Positions 36,519 to 43,947 of a DNA stretch of 64,000 nucleotides are shown one piece after another (the first letter of the stretch is position 1; every line of letters starts with the position of its first letter). Both the position numbers and the translations under genes were made by a program. Under the pieces are notes generated by a model, which did not search any database, was not told where the DNA came from, and saw only the letters and a list, made by a program, of their open reading frames with translations. Source of the stretch: Candidatus Defluviibacillus avedoerensis (GTDB taxonomy: Bacteria; Pseudomonadota; Gammaproteobacteria; Burkholderiales; Burkholderiaceae_C). The stretch is taken from positions 372,001 through 436,000 of the forward strand of contig JADJBS010000020.1 of the NCBI GenBank assembly GCA_016703665.1. Reading direction: 5' to 3'.

Positions 36519-37273
36519 GAGGCCATGTCCTCGTCGCCCAGGTAGGCGGCTCGCACCTCGGGGTTGGCGCTGATCTCATCAGGTGTGCCGCAGGCAATGA
36601 TCCGGCCATAGACCAGCACCGAGATTCGGTCGGCCAGCGAGAACACGGCGTCCATGTCGTGCTCGACCAGCAGCACGGTGTAGCGCCCTTTGAGGCTGCG
36701 CAGCAAGTCGACCACCTTGCCCGACTCCTGGTGGCTCATGCCGGCCATGGGCTCGTCCAGCAGCAGCAATTTGGGCTCGGCCACGAGCACCATGGCCATC
36801 TCAAGCTGGCGGCGCTCACCGTGCGCGAGTTCGGACACCAAGGAGCCGACACGGTGCGACAGACCCGCCTGTTCAATGGCACGCAAGGCGGGCTGCACCA
36901 GATCAGGTTGCTTGAGCATGGGCGTCCAAAAGCCAAAGCTGTGGCCCCGGTGGGCCTGCATGGCGAGCGTCACGTTTTGCAGCACCGTGAATTCGCTGAA
37001 AACTGAAGTGATCTGGTAGGAGCGGGCCAAGCCTTTGAGCGCACGCTTTGCTGGCGGTAGGGCCGAAATGTCCTGCCCTGCAAACTCGATCCGACCACTG
37101 TCGGGGCGCACCTCGCCACCCAGTTGCCCAATCAACGTGGACTTGCCTGCGCCATTGGGGCCGATGATGGCGTGCAGTTCGCCGGGCATCAAGCTCATCG
37201 ACACGTGGTCGGTGGCCAGCAGACCACCATAGCGCTTAACCAGATCGGTGATCTTAAGGGTGGGCTGTGCCAT
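36515..37273 (-). CDS. livG: Branched-chain amino acid-type ABC transporter ATPase LivG
   Basis: 252 residues with Walker A IIGPNGAGKST, a signature region in ELAHGERRQLEMAMVL (the usual LSxGxQR is degenerate, as is common in LivG) and Walker B LLLLDEPMAGMS. Its ATG overlaps the livM stop by one base (TAATG) and its stop overlaps the livF start (ATGA), so expression is tightly coupled. Confidence 0.93.
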   Translation of the reverse strand: MAQPTLKITDLVKRYGGLLATDHVSMSLMPGELHAIIGPNGAGKSTLIGQLGGEVRPDSGRIEFAGQDISALPPAKRALKGLARSYQITSVFSEFTVLQNVTLAMQAHRGHSFGFWTPMLKQPDLVQPALRAIEQAGLSHRVGSLVSELAHGERRQLEMAMVLVAEPKLLLLDEPMAGMSHQESGKVVDLLRSLKGRYTVLLVEHDMDAVFSLADRISVLVYGRIIACGTPDEISANPEVRAAYLGDEDMAS

Positions 37274-38268
37274 TACTTGCCCCCCTGGTCAGCGCCGGTG
37301 GACCAAAGCCTTTCACGCCGTTCGCGCGCGGCGTCCCAGTCCAGCAAAAACCCGTACAGGCCTCGCTTGGCCAGCAGCACCACCAGCACAATCAGTGGTC
37401 CCAGCACAGCCATCCAGTGATCGGTGAGTGCCTTAAGGATTTCTTCGCTCAGCAGCAAGGTAAGCGCACCCACCAGCGGTCCAAAGACGGTACCCATACC
37501 GCCCAGTACCACCATCACGATCAGCTCACCAGACACCGTCCAAGCCAGGTAGGCGGGCGATGTAAAACCGGTGAGGTTTGCATACAACAGGCCAGATACG
37601 CCACACAGCATGCAAGACCACACATAAGCCAGCAGCTTGTAGCGCGTGGTGGCAAAACCCAGGGCGTTCATGCGGCGCTCATTCAGACGGCAGCCGCGCA
37701 GTACCATGCCGAAGCGGGCATCCACAGTGCGGGCGCTGACGTAAAGGGCAGACACCACCACCAGCAAAGCGACGTAATACAAAGTGATGGGCGAACTCAA
37801 GTCAAACAGCGCGAAGCCACTGCGCGTTTCCAGTGACATGCCATCGTCTCCGCCGTAGGGCTTGAGACTGACGAACAGGTAGTAAAACATCTGGGCAAAG
37901 GCCAGAGTGATCATGATGAAAGCTATGCCTGTCGTGCGAAGCGAAATCAAGCCCGTCAGCAACCCAACCAGTGCGCAGGCCAGCAAGGTCACACCCAGCT
38001 GAAGCCAGCCATTGGCCACACCGTGGCTCGCCATGATGCCCACGCAGTAAGCACCCAGGCCGATGTAGAGCGCATGCCCAAAACTCACCATGCCGCCGTA
38101 GCCCAGAATCATGTTGAGGCTGATGGCGGCAATCGCAAACACCAGAACCCGGCTGGTGAAAGTCATCAGGAACGGCTCTGACGCCAAGTTGGCATACAAA
38201 GGCACCAGCGCCAGCAGAACCAGCAGTGCCACGTTAAACCAGAAGGTAATGCGGTGAGTGGTCTTCAT
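37273..38268 (-). CDS. livM: Branched-chain amino acid-type ABC transporter permease LivM
   Basis: 331 residues from the ATG at 38268 (MKTTHRITFWFNVALLVLL). About nine membrane segments. Family block SLNMILGYGGMVSFGHALYI and the conserved cytoplasmic loop GFATTRYKLLAYVWSCML are present. The start overlaps the livH stop (ATGA). An in-frame ATG 21 codons upstream lies inside livH and is unlikely. Confidence 0.93.
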   Translation of the reverse strand: MKTTHRITFWFNVALLVLLALVPLYANLASEPFLMTFTSRVLVFAIAAISLNMILGYGGMVSFGHALYIGLGAYCVGIMASHGVANGWLQLGVTLLACALVGLLTGLISLRTTGIAFIMITLAFAQMFYYLFVSLKPYGGDDGMSLETRSGFALFDLSSPITLYYVALLVVVSALYVSARTVDARFGMVLRGCRLNERRMNALGFATTRYKLLAYVWSCMLCGVSGLLYANLTGFTSPAYLAWTVSGELIVMVVLGGMGTVFGPLVGALTLLLSEEILKALTDHWMAVLGPLIVLVVLLAKRGLYGFLLDWDAARERRERLWSTGADQGGK

Positions 38269-39185
38269 CCGTTCTTCACCGGAAAGAGCCCTTGCGGCTT
38301 GATGGCCAGCACGGCAGCCATGAACACGCAAATCAGCATGGAAGCGATCGCAGGGCCAGCAGCTTGCGCCATGCTGCGGTCCATGAATTCGCGCAACAAC
38401 ATGGGCATGAAGGCACGGCCAATGGTGTCGATCACACCCACAATCAAGGCCGAATAAAACGCGCCGCGCACAGAGCCTATGCCCCCAATCACGATGACAA
38501 TCATGGCCAAAATCAAAATCGGTTCTCCCATGCCCGGCTGCACTGACAAGATCGGACCGCTCATCAACCCAGCCAGCCCCGCCATGGCGGTTCCCAGCGC
38601 AAAGATGGCTGCATTTAGCAAGCGGATGTTCACACCCAGCGCCGCCACGATAGTAGGGTTGCTGGAGCCAGCACGGATCAGCATGCCCACCCGGGTCTTG
38701 TTGATCAGCAGGTAGCTGCCCAGCGCCACACCCAGCCCCACCAGGATGATGACAAAGCGGTAAGCCGGGTAATTGACACCCAGTATCTGGATGGCGCCCG
38801 ACAGGGCGTCGGGTACGTTCATATAGACCGGGGACGGTCCCCAGATCCAGCGCACGATTTCGTTGAAAAACAGGATCAGGCCAAAGGTGGCCAACACCTG
38901 GTCAAGGTGGTCGCGCCCATACAGGCGCGAGGCCACCACGCGCTCAACCGCAAAACCAAGCAAGCCCCCACCAGCCACCCCCGCGAGGCCCGCCAACAGG
39001 AACGAGCCTGTTTGCCCATACGCCCAGGCTGAAAAGTAGGCGCCCATCATGTACAGGCTGCCATGTGCCAAATTGACAAAGTTCATGATGCCAAAGACCA
39101 GCGTCAGGCCGGCAGACATCATGAACAGGAGCACCCCGAGCTGAAGCCCGTTGAGCATCTGGATCGCGAACAGAGACAGTGTCAT
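38265..39185 (-). CDS. livH: Branched-chain amino acid-type ABC transporter permease LivH
   Basis: 306 residues with about eight membrane segments. Family block LVFGIMNFVNLAHGSLYMMG near the N-terminus, and a C-terminal FYSALIVGVIDTIGRAF segment. It follows livK after 36 bases. Forms the membrane channel with LivM. Confidence 0.93.
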   Translation of the reverse strand: MTLSLFAIQMLNGLQLGVLLFMMSAGLTLVFGIMNFVNLAHGSLYMMGAYFSAWAYGQTGSFLLAGLAGVAGGGLLGFAVERVVASRLYGRDHLDQVLATFGLILFFNEIVRWIWGPSPVYMNVPDALSGAIQILGVNYPAYRFVIILVGLGVALGSYLLINKTRVGMLIRAGSSNPTIVAALGVNIRLLNAAIFALGTAMAGLAGLMSGPILSVQPGMGEPILILAMIVIVIGGIGSVRGAFYSALIVGVIDTIGRAFMPMLLREFMDRSMAQAAGPAIASMLICVFMAAVLAIKPQGLFPVKNG

Positions 39186-39221
39186 GACAGTGGCCGGGTC
39201 GGACGCGCTACAGCAAACCGC

Positions 39222-40394
39222 CTACTTGATTGCGCATTCCTTGTAATAGGCGTCAGCATGGTCTTTGAGCGCCACACCTTTGTTGACCAGTGCCACGGCT
39301 CCGGATGCATCCTTGGCCACATCGACACGGTAAAAATGACGGATCGGGAACTGATTGGTGTTGAACTTGAAGGGGCCCGCCACAGACTTGAAATCAGCCG
39401 CTTTGAGTGCCGTGCGCAGGGCTTCGGTGTTGTCGGTCTTGCCCGCTGTTTTGGTGAGCGCCGAATTGATCAGCATCGCTGCGTCATAGCTCTGTGCAGC
39501 ATAGAGCGAGGGCACGCGGTTGTACTTCTTCTGGAAGTCGGCCACAAACTTTTTGTTCTGCGGATTGTCAATATCGGCGCTATAGGGCGAACCAGTGATG
39601 GCCCCCAGGGCAATGTCCTTGAGTGCAGGCAACGTGGTGCCGTCAACCGTGGAGGTAGACAACATAGGCAGTTTGCCCAAGAGGCCTGCCTGCTGGTATT
39701 GCTTGACAAAGTTCACACCCATGCCACCGGGATAGAACACGTAGATAGCGTCGGGCTTGGCTGCCTGCAACTGGGCGATCTCTGCCGAATAGTCTGGTTG
39801 GTTGACCTGGGTATAGACCTCGTCCAGCACCTGGCCTTTGAAGTAGCGTTTGAAGCCCGAAATCGCGTCCTTGCCCGCCTGGTAGTTGGGGGCCATCAGG
39901 TAGACTTTTTTGTAGCCCGTGTCTTGCGCATACTGGCCCATGGACTCGTGCAGGGAATCGTTGTTCCAGGAAGTTGAGAAGTACAGTGGGCTGCAGCCTT
40001 TGCCGGTAATCGGTGTGGGGCCAGCGTTAGAGCCTACCAAGATCAGCCCAGCCGAGGTAATGGGCTTATGCACCGCCATCATCACATTGGAAAAAGTCAC
40101 CCCGGTGATCAGGTTAACCTTGTCTTTTTCGATGAGCTTTTGGGCAAGCTGTACACCCAGGTCAGGCTTGAGTTGGTCGTCTTCTTTGACCACTTGCACA
40201 GTCGCACCGCCAAACTTGCCGCCCAGGTGTTCCACGCCCAGCATGAAGGCATCGTACTGGTCTTGCCCAAGCGCGCCAGCCGGGCCAGACAGCGTGCCCA
40301 GGAAGCCAATCTTGACGGTTTGTGCCTGCGCGCATGCACCCACCACCAGCATGCTGGCAGCCAACATCACGGAACTCAATTTGGGTTTCATCAA
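39222..40394 (-). CDS. livK: Periplasmic substrate-binding protein of the liv-type transporter
   Basis: 390 residues. Signal peptide with the hydrophobic core SVMLAASMLVVGACAQAQT; cleavage probably after AQA. The mature protein begins VKIGFLGTLSGPAGALGQD, typical of type I (LIVBP-like) binding proteins. It is closest in feel to those serving aromatic-acid operons and not to true Leu/Ile/Val binders, but I cannot rank this without a search. Located between coxG and livH. The 74 bases upstream contain two palindromes, so it may have an additional promoter. Confidence 0.92.
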   Translation of the reverse strand: MMKPKLSSVMLAASMLVVGACAQAQTVKIGFLGTLSGPAGALGQDQYDAFMLGVEHLGGKFGGATVQVVKEDDQLKPDLGVQLAQKLIEKDKVNLITGVTFSNVMMAVHKPITSAGLILVGSNAGPTPITGKGCSPLYFSTSWNNDSLHESMGQYAQDTGYKKVYLMAPNYQAGKDAISGFKRYFKGQVLDEVYTQVNQPDYSAEIAQLQAAKPDAIYVFYPGGMGVNFVKQYQQAGLLGKLPMLSTSTVDGTTLPALKDIALGAITGSPYSADIDNPQNKKFVADFQKKYNRVPSLYAAQSYDAAMLINSALTKTAGKTDNTEALRTALKAADFKSVAGPFKFNTNQFPIRHFYRVDVAKDASGAVALVNKGVALKDHADAYYKECAIK

Positions 40395-40418
40395 AATCTC
40401 CTAGGGGGTTGAATTTAA

Positions 40419-40445
40419 TTTAAGCTTAAACGATATTGAATTCAA
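40419..40445. promoter_or_regulatory. Twin palindromes upstream of livK
   Basis: TTTAAGCTTAAA at 40419-40430 and TTGAATTCAA at 40436-40445, both perfect, with centres 16 bases apart in an AT-rich 74-base gap within an otherwise tightly packed operon. Position (25-51 bases upstream of the livK ATG) suggests an internal promoter with an operator. The regulator is unknown. Confidence 0.4.
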
Positions 40446-40468
40446 ATCATCTCAGGATAACCCGAACA

Positions 40469-41059
40469 TCAATTTAGCCAGACAAGCAAGGCCCAGGCCA
40501 GCAAAGTGACTACGCCGCCAAGCATCCACAGCAACCGAGTTGATCGTTTCTCTGACAATACGTCGGCTGCCATATTCTGAAGCGCTGCCTCTGAGGCCTT
40601 TGCCGCCTCTGCAGGTGACGCATTCAGGTAAGCCGCCAGCTTGGCGAAAAAGTCGTCGCTCATCTTGCGAACGGAGCCCTCGACCAAGCGCGACCCGATT
40701 TGAGCCAGTTTGCCGCCCACCTGCGCTTGCGCTGTCCAGTTCAGCTGGGTCTGGCCCGCTTCGGCCTGCACAAGTTGCAGCTTGGCAGTGCCTTTGCCAA
40801 AGCCCGCCACCCCACCTTGCCCAGAAAAATGGAGCGAGCACGATGTCGGCTCTACTAAATCGCTCAAACTGAGTTTGCTCGTAAAGCGTGCAGCCACGGG
40901 GCCGATGTTCACCTTAACGGTGCTTGAATAATCGTCACCACCGAGATGCTCAAACTTTTCGCACCCGGCGATGCATTGTTGGAGCACAGCCGGGTCCATC
41001 AACGCGCGCCAGACAGTTGGCGCCGGATGCTGGAGCAATTGAGAACCTTGAAAATCCAT
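40469..41059 (-). CDS. coxG: CoxG-like SRPBCC protein with C-terminal membrane anchor
   Basis: 196 residues. The first ~145 form the START/SRPBCC fold (MDFQGSQLLQHPAPTVWRAL, WTAQAQVGGKLAQIGSRLVE). A C-terminal helix (LLWMLGGVVTLLAWALLVWL) anchors it in the inner membrane. CoxG proteins accompany CO-dehydrogenase-like molybdenum hydroxylases and help assemble them at the membrane or recruit them there (known for Oligotropha-type clusters). It lies 17 bases after the FAD subunit gene. Confidence 0.9.
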   Translation of the reverse strand: MDFQGSQLLQHPAPTVWRALMDPAVLQQCIAGCEKFEHLGGDDYSSTVKVNIGPVAARFTSKLSLSDLVEPTSCSLHFSGQGGVAGFGKGTAKLQLVQAEAGQTQLNWTAQAQVGGKLAQIGSRLVEGSVRKMSDDFFAKLAAYLNASPAEAAKASEAALQNMAADVLSEKRSTRLLWMLGGVVTLLAWALLVWLN

Positions 41060-41076
41060 CTTTCAGTCGACCTGCT

Positions 41077-41886
41077 TCAGGTGCCGTTCAGTGTCATGGC
41101 CTGAGCCACCGCGCGACGCGCCAGGACACCGGCCAAATGGGCGCGGTACTGCGCAGACGCATGCAAGTCACCCGTGGCCAATTCAACATCCAGTTGGATT
41201 GCACTCAGCGACTTGGGCGCAAATTCTCTTGCCAATGCCTGCTCAGCTTCCGGCCAGCGGTTGGTGCCATGGCCCAGACCTGTGAGGCCAACCCGCACCG
41301 AGGCACCTTGCCGGGCCACTGCCACACCGACCATGGCAAAGCGCGAGGCAGGCTGTTCAAACTTCAGGTAGTGCGCTTGATCGGCAGGCGCAAACCGCAC
41401 GCCCATCAGGAGCTCGTCTGGCTCCAGCGCTGTCGTGAACAGGCCGCAAAAATAATCGTCCGCCGCGATTTCACGCCGGTCGGTACAAATGACTCCACCC
41501 ATCGCCAGCACACCCGCAGCCCAGCAGGCGGCCGGGTCTGCGTTGGCCAACGATCCCCCCATGGTTCCCCTGTTACGCACCTGCTGGTCGGCAATGCCCT
41601 GGGCCAGCCTGGCAATCATGGGCAGGCGTTTACGCACCAGGGGCGAGGCTGCGGCACTGGCATGGGTGCACATGGCGCCAATCCACACGCCTTGGCCATC
41701 CTCCCGAATCGCCTGCAGCTCTGGCATGCCCTGCAAATCGATCAACAAACTCGGGGCTGCGAGGCGCAGTTTGATCGCTGCAAGCAGGCTTTGGCCGCCT
41801 GCCAGCAATTTAGCATCCGGGTCTTCTCGCAACCAAGCTGTGGCCTGGGCAGCGCTGGTCGCGCGGCGGTAGTCAAAGCTGTTCAT
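41077..41886 (-). CDS. Molybdenum hydroxylase FAD-binding (medium) subunit
   Basis: 269 residues from the ATG at 41886 (MNSFDYRRATSAAQATAWL). CoxM/CutM-type FAD fold: KLLAGGQSLLAAIKLRLA contacts the FAD pyrophosphate, and NRGTMGGSLANADPAA is the second FAD loop (TIGG variant). It passes electrons from the 2Fe-2S subunit to the acceptor. Start overlaps the 2Fe-2S gene stop (ATGA). Confidence 0.92.
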   Translation of the reverse strand: MNSFDYRRATSAAQATAWLREDPDAKLLAGGQSLLAAIKLRLAAPSLLIDLQGMPELQAIREDGQGVWIGAMCTHASAAASPLVRKRLPMIARLAQGIADQQVRNRGTMGGSLANADPAACWAAGVLAMGGVICTDRREIAADDYFCGLFTTALEPDELLMGVRFAPADQAHYLKFEQPASRFAMVGVAVARQGASVRVGLTGLGHGTNRWPEAEQALAREFAPKSLSAIQLDVELATGDLHASAQYRAHLAGVLARRAVAQAMTLNGT

Positions 41887-42377
41887 GCGGGCACACTTTG
41901 ACTTGGGTTTGCACGCAGGGTTTGAAGCCCTTCGCACACGGCGCTCACGATGCCCTGGTAGCCCGTGCAGCGGCAGATATTGCCGCCCAGCGCATGGCGC
42001 ACCGGCCCCTCTTCGGCGGGTACGTCTTCATTCACCATGGCAAGCGCTCGCATGACCATGCCGGGTGTGCAGTAGCCACATTGCAGCCCATGGTGCTTGC
42101 CAAACGCCTCTTGCATGGGATGTAGGGCTTGCGAAGTGGCCAAACCTTCTACCGTCCTGATGTGGCTGCCGTTGACCTGCACGACCAGCACGTTGCAAGA
42201 TTTGACGGCCTTGCCATCTACCAGCACCGTGCAGGCGCCGCACTGGCTGGTATCGCAACCCTGGTGGGTGCCGGTCAGACCCAGGTCATCTCGCAAAAAG
42301 TCAATCAGCAGGCGCGAAGGCGCCATGTCGCGCTGGACCGTCGAGGCATTGACCTGCAAGGTGATGGGAAAGGACAT
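41883..42377 (-). CDS. Molybdenum hydroxylase 2Fe-2S (small) subunit
   Basis: 164 residues with two clusters: plant-ferredoxin type CDTSQCGAC plus a downstream Cys (KSCNVL), and the helical C-terminal cluster QCGYCTPG with CRCTGYQ. Same architecture as CoxS/HcrC/QorS. It lies 3 bases after the dioxygenase gene and is coupled to the FAD subunit. Confidence 0.95.
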   Translation of the reverse strand: MSFPITLQVNASTVQRDMAPSRLLIDFLRDDLGLTGTHQGCDTSQCGACTVLVDGKAVKSCNVLVVQVNGSHIRTVEGLATSQALHPMQEAFGKHHGLQCGYCTPGMVMRALAMVNEDVPAEEGPVRHALGGNICRCTGYQGIVSAVCEGLQTLRANPSQSVPA

Positions 42378-42380
42378 GGG

Positions 42381-42947
42381 TCAAGCCTTTTTGGCCTGCA
42401 TCAACTGGGCATGCCAGGCGGCATAGTCTTTGCCAGGATGCACGGTTCCGCAAGTCGGGCAGCGACGCTCTTCATCGCTCAAGGCATAGAAGATTTCATA
42501 AATCGCTGGCAAGTCGTCCACCAGGCTTTCCAGCTGCTTTTCTGCGCGCCATACCTGGGTCGCGCACTTGCCACAGTACCACTGCAGGGCATCCTTGTGG
42601 CCTTGCGGACGGGTCAACTCGATCAGCAGACACAGGCCAGGTTCTGGACGCTGGGGCGAATGAATTACATGGGCGGGTAGCAGAAAGAGCTCGCCTTCCT
42701 TGATGTCAATGCGATCAAACTGTCCGCGGTCCCAGATGTTCAGGTAGCAGTTTCCTTTGATCTGGTAAAAGATTTCCTCGGTTGGATTGTCATGAAAGTC
42801 AGTGCGAGCGTTAGGGCCGCCGACCATGTTCACGATGTAGTTGCCGTCTGGAAAGATGGCCGCATTGTTGACCGGTGGCTTGAGGCGCGCCTTGTTGTCG
42901 TCCACCCATTTCATCAGATTCAAAGGCAATCCGTATTGAAGTTCCAT
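42381..42947 (-). CDS. nbaC: 3-hydroxyanthranilate 3,4-dioxygenase
   Basis: 188-residue cupin. Fe(II) ligands His52, Glu58 and His96; substrate-binding Arg48, Arg100 and Glu110; and a C-terminal rubredoxin-like Cys site (Cys125, Cys128, Cys163, Cys166). This is the complete set known from the Cupriavidus enzyme, shifted by one residue at most positions. The family cleaves 3-hydroxyanthranilate to 2-amino-3-carboxymuconate semialdehyde, which spontaneously cyclises to quinolinate. Unusually, it sits between a DapA-like gene and molybdenum hydroxylase subunits, with no ACMS decarboxylase, semialdehyde dehydrogenase or deaminase nearby, so its physiological substrate may be a related amino-phenol. 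Confidence 0.92.
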   Translation of the reverse strand: MELQYGLPLNLMKWVDDNKARLKPPVNNAAIFPDGNYIVNMVGGPNARTDFHDNPTEEIFYQIKGNCYLNIWDRGQFDRIDIKEGELFLLPAHVIHSPQRPEPGLCLLIELTRPQGHKDALQWYCGKCATQVWRAEKQLESLVDDLPAIYEIFYALSDEERRCPTCGTVHPGKDYAAWHAQLMQAKKA

Positions 42948-42974
42948 GGTGATCTCCTGTTGGTTGATAGGGGG

Positions 42975-43931
42975 TTAGCTCAATCGCAGACCGCTGCGCG
43001 CAAAGGCATCGCGGGTGGCGGCCTTTTCCGGCTCGGTCAATGACAGCAAAGGACGACGCACCGGACCGCCCACTTGGCCCAGCAACCCCATCCAATACTT
43101 GGTATAGGCCTGTGGCGTGCCCTTGGGGCGTGCATCCTTAAACGCCTGACGCGCAGGGTTCAGGCTGTCACGCACAGCACGTGCTTGGGTGTGCTTGCCG
43201 TCGAAGGCCAGCTGGGTGTATTCATTGATGCGTTGATCTACCGCCGTCTGCAGCAGGAACGGCGGGGTGGAGCACAGGTAGAGACGCCAGCCCAGTTCAA
43301 TGATGTTGTCCAGCCATTCTTCTTCCGATGCAGTGCTCACCAAAATCTTGTCGCCTGCGATCTCGGTCAGGCGCTTGTACATAGTGCGGTCCACGCTGTA
43401 CTTGATGGCCACAATATTGGGCAACTCGGCAATGCGTGCACACAACTCAGGGCTCATGAGGTAGCCGCAGTCTGGGTGGTTCCACAGGGCGATGCCGATA
43501 TTGGTTTTCTCGCTCAGGTACCGGTAATACTCGTACACCGTGGCCTCGGGGTCATGGGCAAAGTGCAGTACAGGGCTGTGCACCACGATGTAATCCGCAC
43601 CAATCGCCTCTGAGTGATGTGCCAGGTCAAGCACCACATCCAGATTGGTGTCTGAGCAAGACGTGACCACACCGCAGCGGCCATGGGCTTCTTCCACCGC
43701 CAACTCAAACGTGCGCTTGCGCTCTGCAACTGACATCGAGAAAAATTCCCCCTGCTTGCCAGACACAAACAGGCCGCCGAGCTTGAGCGTCTGAATCCAG
43801 TGTTTCAAATTGCTGCGAAAACCAGCCTCGTTCAGCGACAAGTCCTCGTTGAATGGCGTTGCAGTCGCTGCCCACACACCACGGAAGTGGGCGCGCGCAT
43901 AGGCTTTGGCATCGGCTTTGGAATATTTCAT
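42975..43931 (-). CDS. DapA-superfamily (DHDPS/NAL) lyase-like protein, atypical active site
   Basis: 318-residue TIM-barrel protein. The Schiff-base lysine is Lys177 (VAIKYS). The GxxGE substrate loop reads GKQGE (58-62) where DHDPS has GTTGE, and the usual YNxP tyrosine is replaced: LWNHPDCG with Trp150. Two members of the classic Thr-Tyr triad are therefore missing while the lysine stays, which argues for a different aldolase or hydratase-aldolase reaction or another chemistry. It lies between the large molybdenum subunit and the dioxygenase, each within 30 bases. In aromatic pathways members of this superfamily cleave ring-opened pyruvyl products (e.g. NahE), an attractive but unproven role. 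Confidence 0.88.
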   Translation of the reverse strand: MKYSKADAKAYARAHFRGVWAATATPFNEDLSLNEAGFRSNLKHWIQTLKLGGLFVSGKQGEFFSMSVAERKRTFELAVEEAHGRCGVVTSCSDTNLDVVLDLAHHSEAIGADYIVVHSPVLHFAHDPEATVYEYYRYLSEKTNIGIALWNHPDCGYLMSPELCARIAELPNIVAIKYSVDRTMYKRLTEIAGDKILVSTASEEEWLDNIIELGWRLYLCSTPPFLLQTAVDQRINEYTQLAFDGKHTQARAVRDSLNPARQAFKDARPKGTPQAYTKYWMGLLGQVGGPVRRPLLSLTEPEKAATRDAFARSGLRLS

Positions 43932-43947
43932 GGTGATGTTTAAGGTG

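Noticed and set aside
39063..39977. 304-codon plus-strand frame opposite livH/livK
   Set aside because: Shadow of the transporter genes. No ribosome-binding site and no recognisable domain.
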